Shown: positions 45,479 through 54,763, counted from the stretch's first letter. The stretch: DNA of 64,000 nt from Acidimicrobiales bacterium (GCA_041394265.1 JAWKIO010000005.1:3038001-3102000); one strand, 5' to 3'. Notes: a model not told the origin generated them from the letters alone. Translations and numbers: made by a program.

Positions 45479-46773
45479 CCAGCGCCACCGATCTGCAACA
45501 GATGAACCCTCCCGACCCCGAACAGCGTCGCGGCTCGTGGGTGATGGGCGATCCGGTCGACGCACCCGACGCCGAACCGGCGTCGAACCCGCTCGGTCTC
45601 ATCATGCTCGTGGGGCTGTTCGCGTTCTTGTACTTCGCCGCCGGACCCCGCTACTTCCTGGTGGTCGTCGGCCTGGTCATCATGATCTTCCTGCACGAAC
45701 TCGGTCACTTCATGACCGCTCGCTGGACCGGCATGAAGGCCACCCAGTTCTTCCTCGGCATGGGACCTCGCATCTGGTCGTTCAAACGGGGTGAGGTCGA
45801 GTACGGCGTGCGAGCCATTCCCGCCGGGGCGTTCGTCCGCATCATCGGCATGAACAACCTCGATCCGGTCCCGCCGGGCGACGAGCCCCGGGCCTACAAG
45901 AACCAGGCCTACTGGAAGCGCATGGTGGTCATCACCGCCGGATCGATGATGCACTTCCTCCAGGCCATCGTGCTGTTCACGCTGCTGTACTCGGTGGTCG
46001 GTGTGCCGAGGCTTCCCACCGGTGCATGGACCGTCGGGGAGATCTCCGGCCTGACCACCGGTGAAGTGCCGGCCGTGGCGGCCGGGATCGAGCCGGGTGA
46101 CACGATCGTGTCGATCGACGGCGTCCCGATCCCGACGTGGGACGATCTGCGCCCGGCGGTCGAGGACCGGGCGGGTGAAGAAGTCACCATCGTCGTCGGC
46201 AAGGCCGACGGCACGACCACCACGTCGACGGTCGAACTGGTGGAGTACACCGACCCCGACGGCACCACCCGAGGGTTCATCGGCATCGGACCCACCTTCG
46301 ACCGCGTCACCTACGGGCCGCTCGCGGGCGCCGAGCAGTTCGGCTCGATGTTCGTCCAGACGCTCGGGTTCATTCCCGACTTCCTCAGCCCGTCGACCTT
46401 CGGGCGGCTTGCCTCGGCGGTCTTCGACTCGAACTCGGGCACCGATCCCGACACCGGCGAGATCGAGGACCGGCCGATCTCGGTAGTCGGCGCCGTCCGG
46501 ATCGCCGGGAATCCGGGCTTCGATTGGTCGATCCCGATCGAGATGCTGGCGCTGGTCAACGTCTCGGTCGGCCTCATCAACCTGGTGCCGCTCCTCCCGC
46601 TCGATGGGGGCCACGCCGCCATTGCCACCTACGAGAAGCTTCGCTCGCGCAAGGGCCGGCGCCACGAGGTCGATGTGGCCAAGCTGCTGCCACTCACCTA
46701 CGCCGTCGTGGCGCTGCTGGCGTTCCTGATGATGTCGACGGTCTGGCTCGACATCGTCCAACCCATCGGTTGA
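45475..46773 (+). CDS. RIP metalloprotease (RseP/Rip1, site-2 protease)
   Basis: An intramembrane zinc protease that cleaves anti-sigma factors or signal peptides. The 432-residue protein has HELGH at residues 74-78 inside a hydrophobic segment, the GMGPRIWSF and YGVRAIPAGAFVRIIGM strands, a PDZ domain near 190-260 (GIEPGDTIVSIDG), and the second zinc motif LVPLLPLDGGH near the C-terminus. The usual order dxr-rip1-ispG is kept. It begins with GTG overlapping the dxr stop. Confidence 0.95.
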   Translation: MTSATDLQQMNPPDPEQRRGSWVMGDPVDAPDAEPASNPLGLIMLVGLFAFLYFAAGPRYFLVVVGLVIMIFLHELGHFMTARWTGMKATQFFLGMGPRIWSFKRGEVEYGVRAIPAGAFVRIIGMNNLDPVPPGDEPRAYKNQAYWKRMVVITAGSMMHFLQAIVLFTLLYSVVGVPRLPTGAWTVGEISGLTTGEVPAVAAGIEPGDTIVSIDGVPIPTWDDLRPAVEDRAGEEVTIVVGKADGTTTTSTVELVEYTDPDGTTRGFIGIGPTFDRVTYGPLAGAEQFGSMFVQTLGFIPDFLSPSTFGRLASAVFDSNSGTDPDTGEIEDRPISVVGAVRIAGNPGFDWSIPIEMLALVNVSVGLINLVPLLPLDGGHAAIATYEKLRSRKGRRHEVDVAKLLPLTYAVVALLAFLMMSTVWLDIVQPIG

Positions 46774-46784
46774 TCACTCGCCGA

Positions 46785-46790
46785 TAGATT
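46785..46790 (+). promoter_or_regulatory. TANNNT -10 hexamer of ispG
   Basis: TAGATT ends six bases before ATG 46797, with no ribosome site, pointing to a leaderless ispG message separate from the upstream operon. Confidence 0.5.
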
Positions 46791-46796
46791 CGACGC

Positions 46797-48035
46797 ATGG
46801 ACGCTGGAGCGGTCACCTTCCCACGCAAGAAGACCAAGCAGATCATGGTCGGCAATGTGCCGGTCGGTGGCGGAGCCCCGATCACGGTGCAGTCGATGAC
46901 CATCACCAAGACCGCTGATCACGAAGCCACGCTGCAGCAGATCTACGCACTCGCTGCGGCCGGGTGCGACATCGTGCGCTGCACCTGCAACGAGCCCGAG
47001 GCGGCCGTCGGCCTGGCCAAGATCGTGCCCCGGAGCCCGGTGCCGATCGTCGCCGACATCCACCACCAGTACCGGCGTGCGCTCGAAGCCCTCGAAGCCG
47101 GGGTCCACTGCCTGCGGCTCAACCCGGGCAACATCCGCAAGCCGGAACACATCAAGGCGGTCGCGCAGGAAGCCAAGGACCGTGGCGTGCCGATCCGGAT
47201 CGGCGTCAACGGCGGCAGCCTCGACCCCAAGCTCTACGAGAAGTACGGCGGCCGCGTCACGCCCGAGGCCATGGTCGAGTCCGCCCTGCAGGAGATCCGC
47301 TACTTCCAGGAGGTCGACTTCGATCTCATCAAGATCTCGGTGAAGGCGTCGAACGTTCCGCTCATGATCGAGGCGTACCGTCAGCTGTCCGATGCTGTGG
47401 ACTACCCGTTGCACCTCGGCGTCACCGAGGCTGGTCCTCCACCGAATGGCCTGCTCAAGGCCACCGCCGGTATTGCCACGTTGCTGGCCGAAGGCATCGG
47501 CGACACCATCCGCTACTCGCTGACCTCCGATCCCGTCGACGAGGCCCGGGCCGGTCGGGCCCTGCTCGAGGCGTTCGGGCTGCGAGAGCGCAAGAACGTC
47601 GACCTCATCGCCTGCCCGTCATGTGGTCGGGCCGAGATCGACGTCTACAAGATCGCGGCCGAGGCGCAGGCCGCGTTCGCCGACAAACAGCTCCCGCTCC
47701 AGGTGGCCGTGATGGGTTGTGTCGTGAATGGTCCGGGTGAGGCCCGCGACGCCGACATCGGCATCGCCGCCGGCAACAAGCGGGGCCACCTGTTCGTGAA
47801 GGGCACGAATGTCGCCGTCGTCCCCGAGCGGGAGATGGTGGCCGCGCTCGTCGAGTGGGCCGAGTTCATCAACGAGCACGGGACCGAGGCGGCCATGGAG
47901 CGGGCGGCATCGACCCGTGACCAGGCACGACGGGCCGCCGAAGAGGATCGCGATCGCAATCTCGGCGAACGCGGCGAGGACGCCAACCACACCGAGGTGA
48001 TCATCTCCGAGATCCAGCGAAAGCGAGACGACTGA
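46797..48035 (+). CDS. ispG: 4-hydroxy-3-methylbut-2-enyl diphosphate synthase IspG
   Basis: IspG reduces MEcPP to HMBPP with a [4Fe-4S] cluster, the penultimate MEP step. The 412-residue protein carries the cluster ligands Cys273, Cys276 (IACPSCGR) and Cys308 (MGCVVNGPGE) and the TIM-barrel start QSMTITKTADHEAT. The C-terminal 55 residues are a charged helical extension (RDQARRAAEEDRDRNLGERGEDANHTEV). Start chosen from the promoter hexamer. Confidence 0.96.
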   Translation: MDAGAVTFPRKKTKQIMVGNVPVGGGAPITVQSMTITKTADHEATLQQIYALAAAGCDIVRCTCNEPEAAVGLAKIVPRSPVPIVADIHHQYRRALEALEAGVHCLRLNPGNIRKPEHIKAVAQEAKDRGVPIRIGVNGGSLDPKLYEKYGGRVTPEAMVESALQEIRYFQEVDFDLIKISVKASNVPLMIEAYRQLSDAVDYPLHLGVTEAGPPPNGLLKATAGIATLLAEGIGDTIRYSLTSDPVDEARAGRALLEAFGLRERKNVDLIACPSCGRAEIDVYKIAAEAQAAFADKQLPLQVAVMGCVVNGPGEARDADIGIAAGNKRGHLFVKGTNVAVVPEREMVAALVEWAEFINEHGTEAAMERAASTRDQARRAAEEDRDRNLGERGEDANHTEVIISEIQRKRDD

Positions 48036-48040
48036 GCGGC

Positions 48041-48469
48041 TCAGCCCTCGCGGTCGGTGCTGCCTTCGTCGGCGCTGTCTTCGTCGGCGCTGTCTTCGTC
48101 GACGATTGCGTCCTCGACGACCTCGGCGTCGGCGATCTCCGCTTCGGTGACCTCGTGGTCGCCGACCTCGCCGGTCCTGAACTCGGCACCGCTCGCGTCG
48201 TCCTCGATGACCGGCCCATCGATGGCATCGACGTCGGCCTCGGCGTCGGCGTGTGCCGAGCTGGCCTCGATCCGGTCACGGATGGCGGCAAACGGGTCGT
48301 CGGCGATCTCGTCTTGGATCATCGAGATCCGTTCTTCTGGGCTGGCAGCGAGCTCACGTTCCTTGCGACTCAGGTCACGATCGAGTGATTCGGTGACGTC
48401 GTCGAGCGCCTCGCCGATGTCGGCGGACTCCTTGCGTAGCCAGCGGGTGATCGAGCCCAACAGTCCCAT
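48041..48469 (-). CDS. acidic hypothetical protein
   Basis: A 142-residue protein with an N-terminal helical half (MGLLGSITRWLRKESADIGEALDDV) and an extremely acidic C-terminal half with EDSADEDSADEG repeats. No domain recognised and no membrane segment. TAAGAT six bases before ATG 48469 supports expression. It converges on ispG with five bases between stops and is divergent from the rimP leader. Confidence 0.6.
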   Translation of the reverse strand: MGLLGSITRWLRKESADIGEALDDVTESLDRDLSRKERELAASPEERISMIQDEIADDPFAAIRDRIEASSAHADAEADVDAIDGPVIEDDASGAEFRTGEVGDHEVTEAEIADAEVVEDAIVDEDSADEDSADEGSTDREG

Positions 48470-48475
48470 GGCGGC

Positions 48476-48491
48476 ATCTTAGGGTTATGCT
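48476..48491. promoter_or_regulatory. divergent promoter hexamers
   Basis: TAAGAT on the minus strand (48476-48481) serves the acidic protein gene. TATGCT on the plus strand (48486-48491) may start the rimP-nusA transcript about 165 nt before rimP. Confidence 0.4.
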
Positions 48492-48508
48492 GTCGTGGCA
48501 TGCCGGGT

Positions 48509-48540
48509 AGGCGTGGGCTCTGGCCCACGCCTTTGTTGTC
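48509..48540 (+). terminator. intrinsic terminator-like hairpin in rimP-nusA leader
   Basis: AGGCGTGGGC pairs with GCCCACGCCT (48509-48518 and 48523-48532) around loop TCTG and is followed by TTGTTGT. It lies 122 bases before rimP and downstream of a plausible -10, so it would act as an attenuator rather than an end-of-gene terminator. Confidence 0.6.
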
Positions 48541-48653
48541 TCATGCACCCCTGTCTCTGAACTTTGCTCTGCACCCGTGCCTCCGGCAATCCGGTTGCGA
48601 ACAACCCTGTCCATTCGATCCATTCCGGCCGAGCCCACGAAGGAGGTGGCCCC

Positions 48654-49343
48654 ATGTCCGTCGTCGACAACGTCACCGAACTGTTGGGCCCCGTGATCGA
48701 CACCCTCGGCGTGGAGCTGATCGATGTCGAGTGGGTCGGATCGAGCCTTCGCATCGTGGTCGACGAAGCCGACGGCATCACCACCGATCGGCTGGCCGAC
48801 GTCAATCGGCTGATCTCGCCGATCCTCGATCAGCACGACCCGGTCCCTGGCCGCTACACCCTCGAGGTGTCGAGCCCCGGCGTCGAACGCAAGCTGACCA
48901 AGCCGCTCCACTACGCCCGAGCCATCGGTGAAGACGTCGTCGTCAAGCTCGAGGCCGGCAACGAGCCCCGGCGAGTCAAGGGCCGCCTGAGCGCCTTCGA
49001 CGAGGCGGCCGGCACGATCACGGTCGAGGCCGTCGAACTCGACGGTGTCGACCTGGCATCCCCCGAAACCCACCTGCTCGCGCTCGCCGACATCGCCAAG
49101 ACCCGCACCGTCTTCGCCTGGGGTCCCACTCCCAAGATCGGCGGCCCCTCGGGAGCGAAGAAGGCGGCCAAGAAGTCGGCCGCCAAGGCGAAACCCGACC
49201 AGCGCACCGCCGGTCAGCCCCGGCCCGGTCAGCCCAAGGCCAAGAAGCAGCCCAAGGTCAAACAGCAAGACGAGCTCGACCCACCGCCGAGCTCGGAACC
49301 CCACCCGTCGTCAACACGAAGCGAGGCTTCTCGTCATGAGTAA
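48654..49343 (+). CDS. rimP: ribosome maturation factor RimP
   Basis: RimP assists early 30S assembly. The 229-residue protein has the N-terminal domain with LGVELIDVEWVG and YTLEVSSPGVERKL, and a C-terminal Sm-like domain (VVVKLEAGNEPRRVKGRLSAFD). About 65 C-terminal residues are a Lys/Pro-rich tail not seen in most RimP (KKAAKKSAAKAKP). AAGGAGGTG precedes ATG 48654. Its end overlaps nusA by eight bases. Confidence 0.93.
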   Translation: MSVVDNVTELLGPVIDTLGVELIDVEWVGSSLRIVVDEADGITTDRLADVNRLISPILDQHDPVPGRYTLEVSSPGVERKLTKPLHYARAIGEDVVVKLEAGNEPRRVKGRLSAFDEAAGTITVEAVELDGVDLASPETHLLALADIAKTRTVFAWGPTPKIGGPSGAKKAAKKSAAKAKPDQRTAGQPRPGQPKAKKQPKVKQQDELDPPPSSEPHPSSTRSEASRHE

Positions 49344-50697
49344 TGAGATGATCGATGCGCTCCAGGCGCTCGCCGAAGACCGTGGCATCTCGGTCGAGAA
49401 GCTGTTCGGCATCATGGCCAACGCCCTCGAGTCGGCCTACAAGCGCCAGCCCGACAGCTACGAATACAGCTGGGTCACCATCGACCCGGCCACGTTCGAC
49501 ATTCGCGTGTGGGCTCAGGAGATCGACGAAGACGGCGAGCCGTTCGGCGACGAATATGACGTCACCCCCGAGAACTTCGGCCGCATCGCCGCCCAGACCA
49601 CCAAGCAGATCCTCATGCAGGGCATCCGCGAGGTCGAACGCGAGCAGAAATACGAGGAGTACGCGGGCAAAGAGGGTGAGATCGTCACCGGCATCGTCCA
49701 GCAGACCGACTCTCGCTACACCCTGCTCGACCTCGGTCGGGTCGAGGCGCTCCTGCCGCAGGCCGAACAGGTGTCGGTGGGCCCTCGGGCCGAGGCGGGC
49801 AGCCGCTTGAAGGCCTACATCGTCGAGGTCCGCAAGACCGCCAAGGGCCCGCAAATCGTGGTCAGCCGCACGCACCCAGGTCTGGTCAAGCGGTTGTTCG
49901 AACTCGAGGTTCCCGAGATCGCCGACGGCATCGTCGAACTCAAGGCCGTCGCCCGTGAACCCGGACACCGCACCAAGATCGCCGTGTGGTCTCACGACCA
50001 GAACGTCGACCCGGTCGGCGCCTGCGTCGGCGCTCGCGGTTCGCGCGTGCGCATGGTCGTGAACGAGTTGAACGGCGAGAAGGTCGACATCATCCCCTTC
50101 AGCGAGGACACCTACGACTTCGTGGCCAAGGCGCTGTCGCCGGCCAAGGTCAAAGAGGTCCGGATCCACGAAGACACCGGCACCGCCGAGGTCATCGTTC
50201 CCGATTTCCAGCTGTCGCTCGCCATCGGCAAGGAGGGCCAGAACGCCCGGCTCGCTCACCGCCTGACCGGTTGGCGCATCGACATCAAGTCCGAGACCCA
50301 GCTGGCCGAGGAGGCCCTCGGGATCGAAGACTACGACACCGAGGAATGGGCACAGGGCGAGTGGATCGTCGATCCCGAGACCGGTGAGCAGAAGTGGCAG
50401 CCGGCCGACGGCAGCGAGGCGATCTCGGCCGAAGAGTGGCACCAGGGCGGCGACATCATCATCGAGGCCGACGACGGCGACGACGCCGAGGTCGTGGCGG
50501 AATCGGAAGCCGACGCGGCCGAAGACGAGACCGGTGACGAGGCTGGCGATGACGCCGCCGGCGATGCCGAAGCCGTTGCCGAGGCGAGCGACACCGCTGC
50601 CGCCGACGAGGCTCCTGCCCCCGTCGACGAGGCTGCCGCCCCCGTCGAAGAGGCGACCGACGGCGAGGTGGTCGACGAAGAGGTCGCCGACGACTGA
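49336..50697 (+). CDS. nusA: transcription termination/antitermination protein NusA
   Basis: NusA binds RNA polymerase and affects pausing and termination. The 453-residue protein has the N-terminal domain (SNEMIDALQALAEDRGIS), S1 domain (EGEIVTGIVQQTDSRYTLLDLG), KH1 (VDPVGACVGARGSRVRMVVNEL) and KH2 (LSLAIGKEGQNARLAHRLTG). The C-terminal 110 residues are acidic and alanine-rich and differ from the E. coli repeats. The leader of its operon contains a terminator-like hairpin, a possible site for its own feedback. Confidence 0.96.
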   Translation: MSNEMIDALQALAEDRGISVEKLFGIMANALESAYKRQPDSYEYSWVTIDPATFDIRVWAQEIDEDGEPFGDEYDVTPENFGRIAAQTTKQILMQGIREVEREQKYEEYAGKEGEIVTGIVQQTDSRYTLLDLGRVEALLPQAEQVSVGPRAEAGSRLKAYIVEVRKTAKGPQIVVSRTHPGLVKRLFELEVPEIADGIVELKAVAREPGHRTKIAVWSHDQNVDPVGACVGARGSRVRMVVNELNGEKVDIIPFSEDTYDFVAKALSPAKVKEVRIHEDTGTAEVIVPDFQLSLAIGKEGQNARLAHRLTGWRIDIKSETQLAEEALGIEDYDTEEWAQGEWIVDPETGEQKWQPADGSEAISAEEWHQGGDIIIEADDGDDAEVVAESEADAAEDETGDEAGDDAAGDAEAVAEASDTAAADEAPAPVDEAAAPVEEATDGEVVDEEVADD

Positions 50698-50701
50698 GTC
50701 G

Positions 50702-50989
50702 ACGACGAAGCGTGCGAACCCCCGCACCTGCATCGGGTGTCGGGCGGTTCGCGATCGCGCCGAACTGGTGCGGATCCGGCTCGATGACCGCGGCGGCCCG
50801 GTGGTCGGAGCCGGAGGACGCGGCGCGTGGCTCTGCGCCGACACCTTGATCGGGTGCGTCGAGCAGGCAGCCAAACGTGGCGGCTTCGCTCGCGCCTTCC
50901 GCCGCCCGGTCTCGGGTGAGTTGATCGAGGTGTTGGTGACTGAACTCGGCATTGGCGTTCAACGTGGTACAACCGCACGGCCGGGGTAG
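50702..50989 (+). CDS. ylxR: YlxR (DUF448) RNA-binding protein, start codon unclear
   Basis: The YlxR fold is clear: NPRTCIGCRAVRDRAELVRI, then GGRGAWLCADTLIGCVEQAAKRGGFARAF. It sits between nusA and infB, its universal position. In its frame there is no ATG, GTG or TTG between the middle of nusA and the RTCIGCR motif; the first canonical candidate (GTG near 50769) would delete that motif. I place the start provisionally at an ACG just after the nusA stop. Either a non-standard start, an upstream start within nusA (ATG near 50550) or a sequence error is involved. Confidence 0.75.
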   Translation, partial: TTKRANPRTCIGCRAVRDRAELVRIRLDDRGGPVVGAGGRGAWLCADTLIGCVEQAAKRGGFARAFRRPVSGELIEVLVTELGIGVQRGTTARPG

Positions 50990-51070
50990 GCTCTGAGTTC
51001 GTTTCGCGCTGCCGCCGTGGCCGCGTCCGGCTCACGATGAGCCGCCAACCCTCGAGGGTGAGATTTACCT

Positions 51071-53896
51071 GTGGCATCCAAAGTCCGCGTCTACGAGCTA
51101 GCGAGAGAACTGGGTCTCTCCAACGCGGAGACCCTCGAGTTGTGTGAGCAACTCGGCATCGGGGTGAAGAGCCACTCGTCGAGCATCGTCGAGGCCCAGG
51201 CGGACCGGTTGCGGCGCAAGGCGCACCGTGAAGGTCTCGTCCGTGACGTGGTCGAAGACGACGACAACGAGCCCGAGCCGGAACCCGAGCCAGAGAAGCC
51301 GGCCCCGCCGATCGCCAAGAAGGCTCGAGCGGTGAAGTCGACCGCCAGCGGCACCTCGGGCGGCGTCGTGTCGTCGGGCGGATCGCGCCCTGAGCCCGCC
51401 CGTCCGGCCAGCCCACCGCCGCCCCCGGCGGCTCGTCCTGCACCGCGCCCTGCGGCCGAGGCTCCAGCGCCAGCGCCAGCCCCGCCCGTCGAAGCTCCGG
51501 CCGCCGCTCCCGCCCCAGCGGCCGAAGCCCCTGCTCCCGTCGCCGAACCTGTTGTGGCGCCTGCGGCCGAGGCTCCTGCGGCGCCTGCGGCTGTTCCCGC
51601 TGCTGAAGCACCGGCGCCGGCGGTGGCCGACGCCGCACCGAAGGCGCCGCCACGCGCCCCGCAGCCTGCGCCGCCCGGGACTCGTCCGGCGGCCGACGGT
51701 CCGCCGTCGCCCCCGCGTACTCCGGGTGGTAAGCCAATTCCGCCTCCCCCCGGTCCGCCCCGTGGTCGTAGTGGCAAGCCCATCCCGCCGCCTCCCGGCG
51801 GTGGCAAGCCTCGTCCTGCCCCGACCCCCGGTCGTGGTGGCCCCGGTTCGGGTGGCTATCGCGGCGGCCCTGGTGGGGCGCGTCCCGCTCCCGGCGGAGC
51901 GCCTCCTGGCGGCCCCGGTGGGTTCCCCGGTCGTGGTGGCCCTCCCGGTGGTGGTGGTCGCCCCGGTGGTGGTGGCCGCCCCGGTGGTGGCGGTCCCAAC
52001 CGCGGTCGCCCCCGTCGCAAGAGCCGTCGTCGTCGTTCCTCCGAGGAACTCACGCCGATGGATGTGCCCACCTACACCTCGTCCGATGCGTCGGTGCCCG
52101 AAGGTGTGGTCGTCATCGAGCGCGCCTCCACCGCTCAAGACCTCGGCTCGAAGCTGAACCGGACAGCGGCCGACGTCGTGCGCTTCCTGCTCATGAACGG
52201 TGAGATGGTCACCGGCACCCAGTCGCTCAACGACGAGATGATCCAGGCATTCGCCGACGACATCGGTGCCGAGATCCGCCTCGTCGACCCGGGTGAAGAG
52301 CAAGAGGTCGAGCTGTTGAAGCTGCTCGACATCGAACTCGACGAAGACGTCGACGACGACGTGCTCGCCGGCTACCCGCTGCGGCCGCCGGTCATCACGG
52401 TCATGGGCCACGTCGACCACGGCAAGACCCTGCTGCTCGACCGCATCCGTTCCGCCAACGTCATCGAGGGCGAAGCGGGCGGCATCACCCAGCACATCGG
52501 CGCCTACCAGGTCGACACCGATGGTCGAACCCTCACCTTCCTCGACACCCCGGGCCACGAGGCGTTCACCGCCATGCGAGCTCGCGGCGCCGAGGCCACC
52601 GACATCGTCGTGTTGGTCGTCGCCGCCGACGACGGCGTCATGCCCCAGACCCTCGAGGCCTTGCAGCACGCCCGGGCGGCCGAGGTGCCGATCGTGGTGG
52701 CCATCAACAAGATGGACCGCGAAGGTGCCGACCCCGACCGTGTCATGTCCCAGCTCGCCGAGCGCGAGCTCGTGCCCGAACAGTGGGGCGGCGACACCAT
52801 CTACGTGCCGATCTCGGCCATGACCGGCGACGGCATCGACGACCTGCTCGAGAACCTCGCCGTGGTCGCCGAGCTCGAAGACCTGCGGGCCAACCCCAAT
52901 GGTCGGGCCGTCGGCTCGGTGCTGGAGTCGCACCTCGACATCGGTCGTGGCCCGGTAGCTACGGTCATCGTCCAACAGGGCACCCTCTCGGTCGGCGACC
53001 CGATGGTCACCGGCGCCGCCTGGGGTCGGGTCCGTGCCCTCCTCGACGACAAGGGCGAGAACGTCACTACTGCGGGGCCGTCGAAGCCGGTCCAGGTGCT
53101 CGGCCTGTCCGACGTCGCCACCGCCGGCAATTCGTTCAGCGTTGCTCCCAACGAGAAGATCGCCTCCAAGGTCGCCGACACCCGCGAGCACTGGCAGCGC
53201 CTGGCCAGTCTCGGTCGTGATGCCTCGGCCACCGGTGGTGGCGCGAAGCTCGAAGACATCTTCAAGCAGATCCAGTCGGGCGAGACCGCCACGCTCAACC
53301 TCATCGTCAAGGCCGACGTCAACGGTTCGCTCGAGGCGGTCACCGACAGCCTGAAGAAGCTCGAGCGAGACGACGTCAAGTTGTCGTTCGTGCTGCGCGG
53401 TGTGGGCGGCATCTCCGAGAACGACGTCCAGTTGGCCGCAGCGACCAACTCGACCATCCTCGGTTTCGGCGTGCGTCCCGACCGCAAGGCTCGCGAGCTC
53501 GCCGAGCAGGAGAAGGTGGAGATCCGTAACTACGAGATCATCTACAAGCTCCTCGAAGACATCGAGAACGCGATGCTCGGCTTGCTCGCTCCGGAGTTCG
53601 AAGAGGTCGTCACCGGCGAAGCCGAGGTCCGCGAGGTCTTCCGGGTGCCCCGGGTGGGCGGGATCGCCGGTTGTTACGTCCTCAACGGCACCATCACCCG
53701 TGGCTCCAAGGTGCGCTTCCTCCGAGACGGCACCATCATCTGGAAGGGTGCGGTCAACTCGCTGCGTCGATTCAAAGACGACGTCCGAGAGGTCCAGTCC
53801 GGATTCGAGTGCGGCATCGGCCTCACCGACTTCCAAGATCTCAAGGAAGGCGACATCATCGAAACCTACGAGGAGCGGGAGATCCCCCGCACCTGA
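51071..53896 (+). CDS. infB: translation initiation factor IF-2
   Basis: IF-2 positions initiator tRNA on the 30S subunit. The 941-residue protein has an IF2_N domain (KVRVYELARELGLSNAETLELCEQLGI), a 280-residue Pro/Ala then Gly/Pro/Arg-rich linker (about residues 70-325), a second IF2_N region and the GTPase with GHVDHGKT near residue 446, DTPGHEAFTAM and NKMDREG, then domains II-IV. GTG start. TAGGCT near 50985 could be an internal promoter. The linker is typical of actinobacterial IF-2. Confidence 0.97.
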   Translation: MASKVRVYELARELGLSNAETLELCEQLGIGVKSHSSSIVEAQADRLRRKAHREGLVRDVVEDDDNEPEPEPEPEKPAPPIAKKARAVKSTASGTSGGVVSSGGSRPEPARPASPPPPPAARPAPRPAAEAPAPAPAPPVEAPAAAPAPAAEAPAPVAEPVVAPAAEAPAAPAAVPAAEAPAPAVADAAPKAPPRAPQPAPPGTRPAADGPPSPPRTPGGKPIPPPPGPPRGRSGKPIPPPPGGGKPRPAPTPGRGGPGSGGYRGGPGGARPAPGGAPPGGPGGFPGRGGPPGGGGRPGGGGRPGGGGPNRGRPRRKSRRRRSSEELTPMDVPTYTSSDASVPEGVVVIERASTAQDLGSKLNRTAADVVRFLLMNGEMVTGTQSLNDEMIQAFADDIGAEIRLVDPGEEQEVELLKLLDIELDEDVDDDVLAGYPLRPPVITVMGHVDHGKTLLLDRIRSANVIEGEAGGITQHIGAYQVDTDGRTLTFLDTPGHEAFTAMRARGAEATDIVVLVVAADDGVMPQTLEALQHARAAEVPIVVAINKMDREGADPDRVMSQLAERELVPEQWGGDTIYVPISAMTGDGIDDLLENLAVVAELEDLRANPNGRAVGSVLESHLDIGRGPVATVIVQQGTLSVGDPMVTGAAWGRVRALLDDKGENVTTAGPSKPVQVLGLSDVATAGNSFSVAPNEKIASKVADTREHWQRLASLGRDASATGGGAKLEDIFKQIQSGETATLNLIVKADVNGSLEAVTDSLKKLERDDVKLSFVLRGVGGISENDVQLAAATNSTILGFGVRPDRKARELAEQEKVEIRNYEIIYKLLEDIENAMLGLLAPEFEEVVTGEAEVREVFRVPRVGGIAGCYVLNGTITRGSKVRFLRDGTIIWKGAVNSLRRFKDDVREVQSGFECGIGLTDFQDLKEGDIIETYEEREIPRT

Positions 53897-53910
53897 GTCG
53901 ACGGACGGCT

Positions 53911-54216
53911 GTGCCTCGTTCTGCGGTGTCGCTGCATTCCGTCACCCTCTGCGCCGAGCTCCATCTGCCGGTCGCCCAATCGTTGAAGGCGAAGCGTTCG
54001 ATCGTGCAGTCGATCGTTCGCACACTCGACGGATGGACCGGCGTCGGCGCGTCCGAAGTCGGACATCAAGACTTGTGGCAACGGACGGCCATCGGCATTG
54101 CGGTGGTGGGCAGCAGCGCCGCGTCGGTGGAGGAACGGGCCGATGCCGTCGAGCGCTACGTCTGGTCGCGACCTGACATCGAGGTCCTCGAGATCACCTG
54201 GTCGTGGTTGGGCTGA
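53911..54216 (+). CDS. YlxP (DUF503) family protein
   Basis: A 101-residue DUF503 protein: SVTLCAELHLPVAQSLKAKRSIVQSIV at the start, then ASEVGHQDLWQRTAIGIAVVGSS. This family is almost always found between infB and rbfA and is thought to act in ribosome assembly, but its role is not established. GTG 53911 is the only start that fits the family; the open frame upstream overlaps infB. Confidence 0.88.
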   Translation: MPRSAVSLHSVTLCAELHLPVAQSLKAKRSIVQSIVRTLDGWTGVGASEVGHQDLWQRTAIGIAVVGSSAASVEERADAVERYVWSRPDIEVLEITWSWLG

Positions 54217-54301
54217 CGGCCCGTCGCCGGTTGGCCTCCCGGCGCCTCGCTCGGTTGGGCCCAGGTAGGATCGTCAGCTCCCCGAGGAGCGAGGAACCAC
54301 C

Positions 54302-54763
54302 ATGGCGAAGCGATCGAGCGGAGGACGCAAGTCCCGACCGGCAACGAAGCGGCATTTCCCTCGCACGGCGCGTCTGAACTCGCTGCTGGTCGAGATCGTC
54401 GCCGACTACTTCGAGCGAGCCGACGATGATCGGTTCGGATTCCTCACCATCACCGGGGTCGAGGTCGACGCCGACCTCAACGTCGCCCAGGTCTTCGTGT
54501 CCACACTGGGAGGCGCGAGCGACGATGACGACGAGCTGCTCGAGGCGCTCGACAGCCACCGCAAGCCGGTCCAGCGGGCGATCGCCACCGAGGCGAAGCT
54601 GCGCAAGACGCCGATGGTCGTGTTCGAGTTCGATCAGGGCGTTCGCCACGGCGCCCGGGTCGAGGAGATCCTCGCCACGCTCGACCTCCACCCCGACACT
54701 GAGGTCGATGACACCGAGGTCGACGGCACTGGCACCGACGATCTCGACGGTGGCACCGACTGA
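54302..54763 (+). CDS. rbfA: ribosome-binding factor A
   Basis: RbfA of 153 residues helps mature 16S rRNA at the 30S neck. KH-like core: FPRTARLNSLLVEIVADYFE, ITGVEVDADLNVAQVFVS, LRKTPMVVFEFDQGVRHGARVEEIL. A short acidic C-terminal tail (DDTEVDGTGTDDLDGGTD) follows. GAGGAGCGAGGAA precedes the ATG. TAGGAT near 54266 might be a -10. Its TGA shares one base with the truB ATG. Confidence 0.95.
   Translation: MAKRSSGGRKSRPATKRHFPRTARLNSLLVEIVADYFERADDDRFGFLTITGVEVDADLNVAQVFVSTLGGASDDDDELLEALDSHRKPVQRAIATEAKLRKTPMVVFEFDQGVRHGARVEEILATLDLHPDTEVDDTEVDGTGTDDLDGGTD

Noticed and set aside
51098..53836. A 912-codon minus-strand frame opposite infB
   Set aside because: Antisense shadow of the IF-2 gene with Arg/Thr/Gly runs from the Gly/Pro linker; no motif.
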